This document shows, one piece after another, positions 1-9,140 of a DNA stretch of 64,000 nt. A model generated the notes under the pieces. That model did no database searches. It was given only the letters and a program-made list of their open reading frames with translations, and was not told the DNA's origin. The stretch covers positions 496,001 through 560,000 of the forward strand of contig CAZFRE010000002.1 of NCBI GenBank assembly GCA_964521195.1, read 5' to 3'. The DNA is from CAWDNM01 sp964521195 (GTDB lineage: Bacteria; Actinomycetota; Coriobacteriia; Anaerosomatales; JAAXUF01). Position 1 is the first letter of the stretch. The number at the start of each line of letters is the position of its first letter. Position numbers and translations under genes: made by a program.

Positions 1-1034
1 ACACCGGTGCGGTGAACGGTCCGGCGATCGATGCGGACTGCACCGTGACCTTCACGGCGCCGAAGCGCGGGCTCGTCGTCTACCCGGGCGCAGGATGCGC
101 CGGCGAGGTCGTGGTGGCGGACATCGGCATCGACCCCAACCTCGCGAATGTGGCGTCCGCACCCGAGATCTGGACCGCTGACGAGTACGCGGCCCTGCTG
201 CCGCGTCCTGCGCTTGATGCGCACAAGGACTCGCGCGGCCGCGTGCTCGTGATCGCCGGCTCAGGCACGTATCCGGGGGCGGCGATTCTCGCTGCGCGCG
301 GGGCGACACGAGCAGGTGCGGGCTACGTGACACTTGCCGTGCCGCAGGCGGTCGTCGGAATCGCGCATGCTCACCTGTTGTCGGTGCCGGTCATCGGGAT
401 GCCGCAGGGCAAGACGCACGCGTTCTCCTCGGCGGCAGCGAGCAAGCTGGTCCAGATGGCGCGCGAGTACGACGCGGTGGTGCTTGGCCCCGGCCTCACG
501 CTTGCCGACGGCGCGGTCGCGACCGCCCGCTCGATCGTCGCCGAGACCACCGTGCCGCTGGTGGTCGACGCTGACGCCCTCAACGCGCTCGTCGACGCGC
601 AACGGCTCATCTCCGTGCGTAAGGCGCCGACCGTTCTGACGCCGCATCCCGGTGAACTCGGCCGGCTGTTGGGCACGAGTGGGACCGCCGTGCAGCGGGA
701 CCGGCTCGCGGCGTCGGCGAAGCTGACCACGGCATCGGTCGCGGTGGTACTCAAGGGCGCTGGCACGATCATCAGCGCAGCGGAACGCCAAGTCGTCAAC
801 GTGTCGGGCACGCCGGCCCTTGCGACCGCGGGGACCGGCGACGTGCTCGCGGGCGTCACCGGTGCATTCCTCGCGCAAGGGCTCTCACCGCTCGAGGCCG
901 GCGCGCTCGCAGCGTACGTGCACGGGCGCGCCGGAGAGGCAGCGGCGTCAGCGCTGACGCCGATCTGCGTGACCGCCGAGGACGTTCCGGAGTACCTGCC
1001 GGACGCCATCGGCGAGATGCTCGGCAGCTGGTGA
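1..1034 (+). CDS. nnr: Bifunctional NAD(P)HX epimerase/dehydratase, 5'-truncated
   Basis: The frame is open from the left edge, so the N-terminal epimerase domain lies mostly outside. The first ~40 codons (TGAVNGPAIDADCTVTFTAP onward) look like the end of a YjeF N-terminal epimerase domain. The rest is the ADP/ATP-dependent NAD(P)HX dehydratase (ribokinase-like fold). Visible motifs are GSGTYPGAA followed by RAGAGYVTLAVP, then LTPHPGELGRLLG, VLKGAGTII, and the nucleotide-binding ATAGTGDVLAGVTGAFLAQG near the C-terminus. The enzyme repairs hydrated NADH/NADPH in the cytosol. It lies upstream of alanine racemase on the same strand, a common neighbourhood. The family is clear; only the missing 5' part is unknown. 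Confidence 0.93.
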   Translation, partial: TGAVNGPAIDADCTVTFTAPKRGLVVYPGAGCAGEVVVADIGIDPNLANVASAPEIWTADEYAALLPRPALDAHKDSRGRVLVIAGSGTYPGAAILAARGATRAGAGYVTLAVPQAVVGIAHAHLLSVPVIGMPQGKTHAFSSAAASKLVQMAREYDAVVLGPGLTLADGAVATARSIVAETTVPLVVDADALNALVDAQRLISVRKAPTVLTPHPGELGRLLGTSGTAVQRDRLAASAKLTTASVAVVLKGAGTIISAAERQVVNVSGTPALATAGTGDVLAGVTGAFLAQGLSPLEAGALAAYVHGRAGEAAASALTPICVTAEDVPEYLPDAIGEMLGSW

Positions 1035-1224
1035 CGGTGCGGGGGAGTGCCGGGCGTGCGCACCGGCCGTTCGCAACGCCTCTCGCATCGCCACCTGTCG
1101 CCGGTACCCACGGCAGCCGGAGTGGGTGCGGACTCCGACGCCGACGGGGACTCGACGGTGGGGGACTTGTCGGTATCATCACCACATCAGCAGTCGACGC
1201 TACGATGTTCGGGGGCCAGAGAAC

Positions 1225-2343
1225 GTGACACAGCACCGGTGGGCATGGACCGAGATCGACCTGTCTGCGATCCAGCACAACGTGCGGACACTGAAGGCGC
1301 TCACAAAGCCCGGCACGCTCTTCATGGCGGTCGTGAAGGCGGATGGCTACGGCCACGGTGCGCTTCACGTCGCCCGGGCTGCGCTGTCCGCCGGCGCCAA
1401 CCGGCTTGGCGTCGCGACGCTCGACGAGGCGATCGCACTTCGCGAGGCCGGGATCACTTCGCCCATCCAGCTGCTGTCCGAGCCGCCCGAGACCGCCATT
1501 CGTGAGCTGCTCGATCACGGTATCGTGCCGACGGTCACGACCCGCGAGTTCGCGGTCGCGCTCGGCAAGCAGGCGCTGCTGCGTGACATCGAGGCGCGCT
1601 ACCACCTGAAGGTGGACACCGGCATGAACCGCATCGGCGTGCGCGCCGAGGATGCCGCCGAGTTCGCGCGCTCGCTCTCCGACTTCCCCGGGCTCTCGCT
1701 TGAAGGGACGTTCACGCACTTCGCGACCGCCGACGTGCCGGGCGACTGGGACGTCCAGCGGCAGCTCGAACGCTTCACGCGGGCGCTCGAGGAGATGCGG
1801 ACCGAGGGGGTCGATCCCGGAATCGTGCATGCGGCGAACAGCCCGGCGACGATCCTCGTTCCGGACGCGCACTTCGACATGGTGCGTTGCGGCATAGCGA
1901 TCTACGGCCTGCACCCCTCCGAGTCGACCTACGGCGTCGTCGATCTGAAGCCGGCGATGTCGGTCAAGGCGCGCGCGAGTCTGGTCAAGCGTATCGGGAT
2001 GGGTGACGGGGTCTCATACGGGCTTACCTGGACCGCGTCTGCTCCGACAGAGATCGCAACGCTTCCCCTCGGCTATGCCGACGGGGTCCACCGCGTGGGA
2101 TCCAACGAGATGAGCGTGCTTCTCGGCGGGAAACGGTGCCGCCAGGTCGGGCGCGTGTGCATGGACCAGCTCATGGTGGAGGTGCCGCGCGGGCTGGCGG
2201 TCCACCGTGGCGACGAGGCGGTGCTCGTCGGCACCCAGGGCTCCGAGACCGTCACCATGGACGAGCTCGCGCGCCTGGTGGGCACGATCAACTACGAGAC
2301 CGCGTGTGCGTTCGGGCTGCGGATGGAGCGGGTGTACCGCTAG
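1225..2343 (+). CDS. alr: Alanine racemase
   Basis: PLP-dependent interconversion of L- and D-alanine for peptidoglycan. Starting at GTG 1225 gives 372 aa, the normal family length, and begins VTQHRWAWTEIDLSAI. The frame is open further upstream, but that part has no family similarity. The PLP lysine is K38 in AVVKADGYGHG; the second catalytic tyrosine is in GDGVSYGLTW; RVCMDQLMVEV is a conserved C-terminal strand. The start has only a weak G-rich ribosome site (GGGGGCC). It follows nnr by about 190 bp with no other gene between and is probably followed by a terminator hairpin at 2383-2408. Confidence 0.95.
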   Translation: MTQHRWAWTEIDLSAIQHNVRTLKALTKPGTLFMAVVKADGYGHGALHVARAALSAGANRLGVATLDEAIALREAGITSPIQLLSEPPETAIRELLDHGIVPTVTTREFAVALGKQALLRDIEARYHLKVDTGMNRIGVRAEDAAEFARSLSDFPGLSLEGTFTHFATADVPGDWDVQRQLERFTRALEEMRTEGVDPGIVHAANSPATILVPDAHFDMVRCGIAIYGLHPSESTYGVVDLKPAMSVKARASLVKRIGMGDGVSYGLTWTASAPTEIATLPLGYADGVHRVGSNEMSVLLGGKRCRQVGRVCMDQLMVEVPRGLAVHRGDEAVLVGTQGSETVTMDELARLVGTINYETACAFGLRMERVYR

Positions 2344-2382
2344 GCGGGACCCTGCCGACCACGCAGTCATGCAGCACTGACG

Positions 2383-2408
2383 AACGGGTCGCGAACACGC
2401 GGCCCGTT
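2383..2408 (+). terminator. Hairpin after alr
   Basis: AACGGGTCGCG (2383-2393) pairs with CGCGGCCCGTT (2398-2408) through one G-T wobble, giving an 11-bp stem with an AACA loop. No U-tract follows. It sits 40 bp after the alr stop and about 150 bp before the ATPase operon, so it plausibly separates the two units. The rest of the 2344-2558 gap shows no gene. Confidence 0.5.
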
Positions 2409-2558
2409 GGCGTCTGCGTCAGCTGTGGATTTCGCACCGAAACCGCCGTCCGTTTTGCAGGAGTCGACGGCCTCTTGGACGAAACCAGCACCTAGCCGCA
2501 CAAACGCGCTCTGTTTCGTGCGCCGTGCCCGGAAGAACCGCACCAAGGGGGACACCAA

Positions 2559-2927
2559 GTGGACGAAAACGTCGTCGAGGAAATCCGGCTCCATCAGGAG
2601 ACGATCGCGGCCGACACCAACTCGCCGCTCCACCTCATCCGCGAGAAGGAGCTCGAGATATCGGGCCGTGTTCTCTCGGCTAAGCGCGAGGCTGACGAGA
2701 TCGTCGCCAACGCGCGCAAGAAGGCGGCCGAGGTCGTGGGTACGGCGGAGGCGGAAGGCGGGGCCGGCGCCGAGGATCGCGAGCGCGCGATCCGGGAAGA
2801 CGCCGCCCGCGAGGCGGAGTCCCTTCGTGCGGCGGCGCAGGCCGAGGCACAGAAGCTCAGGGAGCACGTGGAGGCGCGCCGTGACGAAGCGACGCGTCTT
2901 GTGTTGGACGCCGTAACCGCGCTGTAG
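2559..2927 (+). CDS. ntpF: V/A-type ATPase peripheral-stalk subunit (ntpF; subunit H/G type)
   Basis: A 122-aa protein that is almost all charged heptad-like helix, rich in Ala, Glu, Arg and Lys (for example VLSAKREADEIVANARKKAA). This is typical of the small stator coiled-coil subunit that pairs with subunit E and ties the membrane subunit I to the catalytic head. GTG 2559 follows a strong ribosome site (AAGGGGGA, 2545-2552). It is the first gene of the nine-gene ATPase operon, the same position as Enterococcus hirae ntpF. Sequence similarity in such coiled coils is weak, so the assignment rests on length, composition and position. Confidence 0.85.
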   Translation: MDENVVEEIRLHQETIAADTNSPLHLIREKELEISGRVLSAKREADEIVANARKKAAEVVGTAEAEGGAGAEDRERAIREDAAREAESLRAAAQAEAQKLREHVEARRDEATRLVLDAVTAL

Positions 2928-2972
2928 CCGGTTGCGACGGGAAGAGCCGAGACCCCGGGGAGGGTGGTCGTA

Positions 2973-5012
2973 GTGCTGGTCCCGATGACGAAGGTCGAGA
3001 TTATCGGCCCGAAGAGCGAGTTCCTCGATGTGGTGAGCCTCTTGCACGAGCAGGGGAAGGTGCACATCGAGGACCTCTCCAAGAAGATCCAAAGCGGCGA
3101 GATCGCACTCGACCGCATGGAGATCCAGGGCTCCGAGGTGAAGGTCTACGATCAGCTCGACGAGCTCCTGATCCGCGTACGCGCCATCCTCAAGACATTG
3201 CAGGCGCCCGACGGCGGTATCGACTCGGACAAGCGCAAGGTCGAGTACGACCGCCTGTGGGGCCTGTCGCTCGACGAACTCGCCGATGAGATCGCGACCA
3301 CGATCGAAGACGTCGAGGAGAAGACGGCCGACCTCGCACAGCTGCACACGAGTGCGGAGGGCGAGATCGCCCTGCTCGCGCGCTACGAGCCGATCCTGGG
3401 CAAGATCCAGCCGCTCGCGAAGCAGATCGTCGTCACTGGTGCCTTCGACAGCGTCGCGTTGCTTGTCGAGCGCCGCTACAAGGCCGGCCTCGAGCATCTG
3501 CAGGTCGAACTCGACCGACTCACGAACTCGCAGAGCGAGATCATCTCGACCGACATCGACGAGAACACGACCGCGGCGATCGTGGTCTTCTCCCGGCAGT
3601 ACGCTGAGCCCGTCCACAAGTTCCTCGCGATGGAGAACGTGAACCAGATCCGCCTCCCGCAGGACTTCCAGGACATGCCCATGGACGTCGCCTACGAGAC
3701 GATCCGTCAGCGCCGAGCGGAACTGCCGGCCGAGCTGGACCGCATCCGCACGGAGCTCGAGGACCTGTCGGCCAAGTGGTACGCGAAGCTGGCCACTGCG
3801 CGAGACGTCCTCGTCGACCGCATCGCTGAGATCGTCGCGATCCCGCAGTTCGGCAGGACCGAGTACGCGTTCCTTATCGACGGGTGGATCCCGGTTGACG
3901 ACGTCGCGGATCTCAAGAAGCAGCTCCACGACCGGTTCGGCAACGATGTCATCGTCTCGCAGCTCGAGATCTCAGAGAAGGACTTCGGCGACGCCCCGGT
4001 CGCGATGAAGAACGCCGGCTGGGTCGAGCCGTTCGAAGGGCTGCTCGGCATGATGGGCAAGCCGAAGTACGGCACCTACGACCCGACCTGGATGCTCGCG
4101 ATCTTCTACCCGCTGTTCTTCGGCATGATCGTTGGCGACATCGGCTACGGCCTGGTGATGCTCGGTACGGTCATGTGGCTGCGGATGAAGTACAAGGACA
4201 ACGCGGGCGTCCAGATGGCTACTGCGGTCCTCGGGCCCGCGGCGACGAGCGTGCTCATCTTCGGCTTCATCTACGGCGAGTTCTTCGGGAACCTGCTCGG
4301 TCACCGCTACGCGAACGTGATCCAACCACTGTGGACGTTGAACGGGTCGTACGGACTCGGCTATCCGGTGCCAGCGGGTGCCGCGGTCATCCTGCCGTTC
4401 GAGCGCACGCAGCAAGAGATGTTGATGGTGTTCCTCGTCATCGCGGTCGCGGTCGGCTTCATCCAGGTCGTCCTCGGACTGCTGATCGGTGTCTACAACG
4501 GCATTCGGACGCGGCACTGGTCGCATGTGTACGAGAAGGGCGGGATCATCGCCTTCATCTTCGGCTTCACCGCGCTGATCCTCATGGTCGTGTTCGGTCA
4601 GCTGCTCACGAAGAACGTAGGCACGACCGGCGCCTACATCCTGCAGGCGGTCGCAGCGCTCGTACTCTTCCTGGGGCTGGCGTTCGCGGTCAAGGGTGGC
4701 GGCATCGTCGGCGGCATCGAGTCCGTGCTGTCGATCTCGCACATCGCAAGCTACCTGCGAATCATGGCCGTCGGCCTCGCCGGTGCCATCTTCGCGGAGG
4801 CGGTCAACGACATCGCGGCATCGATGGGCAACCCGGTTCTGGGCCTCATCATCGCGGTGCCGCTGCAGATCCTGAACTTCGTGGTCTGTGCGTTCAGCCC
4901 GACGATCCACGCAATCCGTCTCAATTTCGTCGAGTTCTTCGGCAATTTCTACGAAGCCGGGGGCAAGGAGTACAAGCCGTTCCAGAAGACCGGAGGGGAG
5001 AACAAAGCATGA
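2973..5012 (+). CDS. ntpI: V/A-type ATPase membrane stator subunit I
   Basis: A 679-aa homologue of the V-ATPase a subunit. The N-terminal ~350 residues are a soluble, coiled-coil-rich arm. From about residue 370 (TYDPTWMLAIFYPLFFGMIVGDIGYG) the protein is polytopic, with seven or eight hydrophobic segments. It ends with the conserved RLNFVEFFGNFYEAGGKEYKPF region, which belongs to the ion path facing the K ring. GTG 2973 gives the usual start (VLVPMTKVEIIG, compare MIVPMKKV in relatives) and has GGGGAGGG about 8 nt upstream; GTG 2964 is also possible. The stop overlaps the ntpK start in ATGA (5009-5012). Confidence 0.95.
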   Translation: MLVPMTKVEIIGPKSEFLDVVSLLHEQGKVHIEDLSKKIQSGEIALDRMEIQGSEVKVYDQLDELLIRVRAILKTLQAPDGGIDSDKRKVEYDRLWGLSLDELADEIATTIEDVEEKTADLAQLHTSAEGEIALLARYEPILGKIQPLAKQIVVTGAFDSVALLVERRYKAGLEHLQVELDRLTNSQSEIISTDIDENTTAAIVVFSRQYAEPVHKFLAMENVNQIRLPQDFQDMPMDVAYETIRQRRAELPAELDRIRTELEDLSAKWYAKLATARDVLVDRIAEIVAIPQFGRTEYAFLIDGWIPVDDVADLKKQLHDRFGNDVIVSQLEISEKDFGDAPVAMKNAGWVEPFEGLLGMMGKPKYGTYDPTWMLAIFYPLFFGMIVGDIGYGLVMLGTVMWLRMKYKDNAGVQMATAVLGPAATSVLIFGFIYGEFFGNLLGHRYANVIQPLWTLNGSYGLGYPVPAGAAVILPFERTQQEMLMVFLVIAVAVGFIQVVLGLLIGVYNGIRTRHWSHVYEKGGIIAFIFGFTALILMVVFGQLLTKNVGTTGAYILQAVAALVLFLGLAFAVKGGGIVGGIESVLSISHIASYLRIMAVGLAGAIFAEAVNDIAASMGNPVLGLIIAVPLQILNFVVCAFSPTIHAIRLNFVEFFGNFYEAGGKEYKPFQKTGGENKA

Positions 5013-5338
5013 TCAGCAAGAGGCTCGCGAAGCACGTGTTCTTCGGTACGTTCGTGGCGGTCATGATGATTCCGCTCGTCGCACTTGGCCAAGAGGCCGA
5101 AGGCGAGGCCGCGGCCGCCGTCGTCAGCATGGGTGCTGGCGTCAAGACGGTCGGCGCTGCGCTGGCGATGGGCCTGTCGGCCATCGGCGCCGGCTGGGCG
5201 CAGGCCAGGATCGGCTCGGCCGGTCAGGGCACGCTCGCCGAGCGTCCCGAGGAGCGGGTGTTCGTCCTCGTCCTCACCGCTCTCCCCGAAGTCATCGCCC
5301 TGCTCGGCTTCGTCATGGCGATCATCCTCAACGGCTAG
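5009..5338 (+). CDS. ntpK: V/A-type ATPase rotor ring subunit K
   Basis: A 109-aa proteolipid that forms the rotating membrane ring. Residues ~10-27 form a hydrophobic segment ending in VALGQ, which could be a cleaved signal peptide or an extra helix. Residues ~38-64 and ~84-107 form the transmembrane hairpin. E94 in LTALPEVIALLGF is the ion-binding carboxylate. The protein is a single hairpin, not the doubled 16-kDa form. The start overlaps the ntpI stop (ATGA). The region around E94 lacks a nearby Gln like that reported for some Na+-binding rings, but coupling ion cannot be fixed from this alone. Confidence 0.93.
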   Translation: MISKRLAKHVFFGTFVAVMMIPLVALGQEAEGEAAAAVVSMGAGVKTVGAALAMGLSAIGAGWAQARIGSAGQGTLAERPEERVFVLVLTALPEVIALLGFVMAIILNG

Positions 5339-5385
5339 GGCACTCGGCACACGGTCCATCTGCCCGCACCCGAAGGGGAATACCC

Positions 5386-5961
5386 ATGGCAATCGAAGAC
5401 ATTCTGAAAACCCTGGATGACCAGGCTCAGGCTGACTGCGATGCGGTCATAGCCGAGGCGCGAGAGCATGCGAAGCTCATACTCGACGATGCCCAGCGCA
5501 GTGCTGACGGGATCCACGACAACTTCGTCAAGCAGGTGGAGCGGGTCGCGCGTGTTCACGCATCCAAGATCACGAACGCCGCTCGGCTCGAGGCGAAGAT
5601 GACGGTCTCCTCGGCGAAGGGCGACGGCGTCGAGTCGGTGTTCGAAGCCGCCCGGGCCAAGCTCGCGGACCTGCGCGGTGCTGACTATGACCGCCTCTTC
5701 GACGCGCTGGCGGCTGAGGCGCTCGACGGCGTCGGCGGCGACGTCACGATCCACGTCGCCCAAGCGGACGTGGAGCGCGCCCAGCGCGCCGCCGCGGCCG
5801 CAGGGGTCAGCGCCGACGTGCTCGGCGATATCGATACCGCCGGAGGGCTCGTCGTCGAGGCGTTCGGCGGCAGAGTCATCCGCCGCAACACGCTCGAGGA
5901 TCGGCTCGACCGCGTCAGCCAGATGGTGCAAGCCGATGTCGCGAGGGTGCTGTTCTCATGA
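5386..5961 (+). CDS. ntpE: V/A-type ATPase peripheral-stalk subunit E
   Basis: A 191-aa stator subunit. The N-terminal ~100 residues are helical and charged (LKTLDDQAQADCDAVIAEAR). The C-terminal ~90 residues form a compact alpha/beta domain with the typical GGLVVEAFGGRVIRRNTLEDRL segment that binds the top of the catalytic head. ATG 5386 is preceded by AAGGGGAA at 5373-5380. The stop overlaps the ntpC start as ATGA (5958-5961), so translation is probably coupled. Its partner is the coiled-coil product of ntpF. Confidence 0.93.
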   Translation: MAIEDILKTLDDQAQADCDAVIAEAREHAKLILDDAQRSADGIHDNFVKQVERVARVHASKITNAARLEAKMTVSSAKGDGVESVFEAARAKLADLRGADYDRLFDALAAEALDGVGGDVTIHVAQADVERAQRAAAAAGVSADVLGDIDTAGGLVVEAFGGRVIRRNTLEDRLDRVSQMVQADVARVLFS

Positions 5962-7052
5962 GCGAGGCCGTCATCAAGGCAGGGAATCGCGTGGTTCCCG
6001 AGACTGATGCGGGCTACGCGAACGCGCGCCTGAGAGGCATGCGCTCTCGGCTGATGCCGCCGGCGTTCTACGAACGGCTCATCGATGCTCCCGATCTCGC
6101 TCAAGTCATCAAGGAGCTCATGGACACCGAGTATGGCCCCGATCTCGAGGAGCAGCTCGTTCGCGGACGTACGGCCGCTGTCATCGACGATGCCCTCAAG
6201 AGCAACATGATCACGGCGTACCGGAAGGTCCTGAGCTTCCTGCACCCGGATGCGCGCAAGCTGCTCTCGACGCTGCTCGGACGCTGGGACGTCTTCAACC
6301 TGAAGACCATCCTGCGCGGCGTGCAGAACCACGTCTCCATCGAGGACATGAAGTCGAGCTTCTTCCCGGTGGGCTACCTGGGGCTGGACGACCTCGAAGT
6401 GCTGGCGAAGCTCGAGGATGTCCGAGTGATCGTGGATACGATGGCGATGTGGGGCTACGTGTACGCAGGCCCGTTGAGGCGCGCTCTCCCCGAGTATACG
6501 AAGAGCAACGACCTCGCTCCGCTCGAGCTCGCGCTCGACCGTCAGTACGCCGAATGGGCCGCTTCTCGGCTCTCCGGCAACTCCGTCTCCGTCGACGTGG
6601 CTCGCACCGTCCTGGGGATGCAGATCGACACGGCCAACCTCGTGATGGTGTTCCGGCTGCTCAAGGCCGACGCGGAGCACATGAAGGTCGAGAACTACTA
6701 CCTCGAAGGCGGCAAGGTCATCAAGCGTAAGCAGTTCATGGCGCTGTCGAAGCTGTCGGACGTGGACGAGGTGCTCGACTTCCTCAGGCATACGCCCTAC
6801 GCCGACGCGCTTGACGCGGCGGCACTCCGCTACCTCGAGAACGCGTCGATCCCGGTGTTCGAGCGCGCGCTTGAGGACCTGCTCATGCGAAAGGCGCTCA
6901 CCTCGAGTATCCGCGACCATGAGGGCGTGGGCGTCGCCATCGCGTACCTGTATGGGAAGCAGAACGAGGTCACCAACGTGCGCATCATCGTGAAGGGAAA
7001 GGCCGTGGGCATGCCGGCCGACCGCGTGAGAGAGGAGCTCATCCTTGTATAA
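5958..7052 (+). CDS. ntpC: V/A-type ATPase central-stalk subunit C
   Basis: A 364-aa all-helical subunit homologous to V-ATPase subunit d. It forms the funnel that connects the central rotor axle to the K ring. Family features are the N-terminal GYANARLRGMRSRLM segment, an internal threefold-repeat architecture, and the C-terminal EGVGVAIAYLYGKQNEVTNVRII segment. The start overlaps ntpE by 4 bp and the 3' end overlaps the ntpG start by 8 bp. Confidence 0.95.
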   Translation: MSEAVIKAGNRVVPETDAGYANARLRGMRSRLMPPAFYERLIDAPDLAQVIKELMDTEYGPDLEEQLVRGRTAAVIDDALKSNMITAYRKVLSFLHPDARKLLSTLLGRWDVFNLKTILRGVQNHVSIEDMKSSFFPVGYLGLDDLEVLAKLEDVRVIVDTMAMWGYVYAGPLRRALPEYTKSNDLAPLELALDRQYAEWAASRLSGNSVSVDVARTVLGMQIDTANLVMVFRLLKADAEHMKVENYYLEGGKVIKRKQFMALSKLSDVDEVLDFLRHTPYADALDAAALRYLENASIPVFERALEDLLMRKALTSSIRDHEGVGVAIAYLYGKQNEVTNVRIIVKGKAVGMPADRVREELILV

Positions 7053-7377
7053 GCTTCTCGTTCTCACAGACGCGGACAGTGCGGACGGCTTCCGTCTCGC
7101 GGGCGTCGACGTGCTTGTGGTCGAGACCCCCGAGGAAGCCCGCAAGAACCTCGCATCACTCATCGACACCGACTCGAGCGGCATCATCGCTGTGAACGAG
7201 CGCATGATGTCGGGCATCGACGAGCGGCTGCGCAAGAAGATCGACTCCATCTATCGACCGATCGTGGTCTCCCTGCCGATCAGGGAGAAGCTCGAGCTGG
7301 GCGAGGACCACCGCGCCTACCTCTCGAGGCTCATTCGGCGCGCGATCGGCTTCGACATCACACTGAGACGGGGATGA
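7045..7377 (+). CDS. ntpG: V/A-type ATPase central-stalk subunit F (ntpG)
   Basis: A 110-aa Rossmann-like subunit on the central rotor (subunit F in V/A nomenclature, ntpG in Enterococcus). Typical features are the opening LLVLTDADSADGFRLAGVDV, a GIIAVNERM strand, and PIVVSLPIREK near the C-terminus. The start is TTG 7045, inside the last codons of ntpC, with GAGAGGAGCTC just upstream as ribosome site. The rare start and the overlap suggest translational coupling. Confidence 0.93.
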   Translation: MYKLLVLTDADSADGFRLAGVDVLVVETPEEARKNLASLIDTDSSGIIAVNERMMSGIDERLRKKIDSIYRPIVVSLPIREKLELGEDHRAYLSRLIRRAIGFDITLRRG

Positions 7378-7378
7378 C

Positions 7379-9139
7379 ATGATCGTCGGAACGATTGCGA
7401 AGATCACCGGCCCGGTCGCGGTCGCGGACGGCATGACCGGTGCCCGTATGTACGACATCGTCCGAGTCGGCAACGAGGGGCTCATGGGCGAGGTCATCCG
7501 GCTTGAGGGTGACACCGCGACGATCCAGGTCTACGAGGACACGTCGGGCCTGAAGGTCGGCGAGATCGTCGAATCGACGGAAGGCCCGCTCATGGTCGAG
7601 CTCGGACCGGGCCTGCTCACCTCGATCTACGACGGCGTGCAGCGACCGCTTCCGGTCATCGCGGCCGAGAGCGGCGACTTCATCGAGCGTGGTACTGTCG
7701 CGTCGGCGCTCGACCGCACAAAGCGATGGGCGTTCACGCCCGTCGTCTCGGCAGGGGACGAGGTCGGGCCGGGCGACGTGATCGGCACGGTGCCCGAGGG
7801 CCAGACGATCCTGCACAAGGTGATGGTCCCGCCGATGACACGCGCGGGAAAGCTCGCGACGGTCGCCTCGGCGGGCGAGTACACCGTCGACGACACGGTC
7901 GCGACGATGGCCGACGGTACACAGATCAAGCTCTCACAGCGCTGGCCCGTCCGAGAAGGACGGCCCTACATCAAGAAGATGGACCCGACGACCCCGTTCA
8001 CGACGGGCATGCGGATCCTCGACACGTTCTTCCCGATCGCTCTGGGCGGCAACGCGATCATCCCGGGCGGTTTCGGCACGGGCAAGACGGTCACCCAGCA
8101 GTCGCTGGCCAAGTGGGCCGACGTCGACATCATCGTCTACATCGGCTGCGGCGAGCGTGGCAACGAGATGACGGAAGTGCTCACGGAGTTCCCGCACCTC
8201 GACGACCCGCGCAACAACGCACCGCTCATGGACCGCACCGTGCTCGTCGCCAACACCTCGAACATGCCGGTCGCGGCGCGCGAGGCAAGCATCTACGTCG
8301 GCGCAACGCTGGCCGAGTTCTACCGCGACATGGGCTACAACGTCGCGATGATGGCCGACTCCACGTCCCGCTGGGGCGAGGCGCTCCGAGAAGTCTCCGG
8401 TCGCCTCGAGGAGATGCCGGGCGAGGAAGGTTACCCGGCGTACCTGGCTACGCGACTCGCCGCGTTCTACGAGCGCTCCGGCCGCGTGAAGCCGCTCGGC
8501 GCCAACGACGACGACCGTGTCGGATCCGTCACGATGGTCGGCGCCGTATCGCCGGCCGGCGGCGACATGTCGGAGCCGATGACTCAGAACTCCCTGCGAG
8601 TGACCGGTGCCTTCTGGGCGCTCGACACCTCGCTTGCACACCGTCGTCACTTCCCGGCGATCAGCTGGACGAAGAGCTACACGCTGTTCCTGGGGCAGGT
8701 ACGGGGCTGGTACGAGGAGAACGTCGCCGCCGACTGGCTCGACTACAGAGAGCGCGCGATGGCGATCCTGCAGAAGGAGACGGAGCTTCAGGAGATCGTG
8801 CAGCTGGTCGGTCCGGACGCGCTGCCCGAGTCCGAGAAGATCATCCTCGAGGTCGCGCGCATGCTGCGCGAGGACTTCCTGCAGCAGTTCGCGTTCGATG
8901 AGGTCGACGCGTACTGCCCGCCCAAGAAGCAGTACTGGATCCTGAAGACGGTGCTCGCATTCAATGACGCCGCCGTCTCGGCACTCAACCGCGGCGTCTC
9001 GCTGCGTCAGGTTCTCGACCTGCCGATTCGCGACCAGATCGCGATTCTGAAGACAACACCGCACGAGCAAGCGCTTGAGGAGATGCCCGTGCTGTGCGCC
9101 AAGATCGCAGAAGACATCGCCGGAATCGAGGTGTACTAG
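7379..9139 (+). CDS. ntpA: V/A-type ATPase catalytic subunit A
   Basis: A 586-aa catalytic subunit that hydrolyses or makes ATP. It opens with the N-terminal barrel (GTIAKITGPVAVADGM), followed by the A-type bulge domain at about residues 110-190 that F1 beta lacks. The P-loop GGFGTGKT is at residues ~230-237; the catalytic-Glu region is GCGERGNEMTEVL; MADSTSRWGEALREVSGRL is strongly conserved. ATG 7379 starts 1 nt after the ntpG stop. The P-loop differs slightly from the common GPFGSGKT but keeps every key residue. Confidence 0.98.
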   Translation: MIVGTIAKITGPVAVADGMTGARMYDIVRVGNEGLMGEVIRLEGDTATIQVYEDTSGLKVGEIVESTEGPLMVELGPGLLTSIYDGVQRPLPVIAAESGDFIERGTVASALDRTKRWAFTPVVSAGDEVGPGDVIGTVPEGQTILHKVMVPPMTRAGKLATVASAGEYTVDDTVATMADGTQIKLSQRWPVREGRPYIKKMDPTTPFTTGMRILDTFFPIALGGNAIIPGGFGTGKTVTQQSLAKWADVDIIVYIGCGERGNEMTEVLTEFPHLDDPRNNAPLMDRTVLVANTSNMPVAAREASIYVGATLAEFYRDMGYNVAMMADSTSRWGEALREVSGRLEEMPGEEGYPAYLATRLAAFYERSGRVKPLGANDDDRVGSVTMVGAVSPAGGDMSEPMTQNSLRVTGAFWALDTSLAHRRHFPAISWTKSYTLFLGQVRGWYEENVAADWLDYRERAMAILQKETELQEIVQLVGPDALPESEKIILEVARMLREDFLQQFAFDEVDAYCPPKKQYWILKTVLAFNDAAVSALNRGVSLRQVLDLPIRDQIAILKTTPHEQALEEMPVLCAKIAEDIAGIEVY

Positions 9140-9140
9140 C

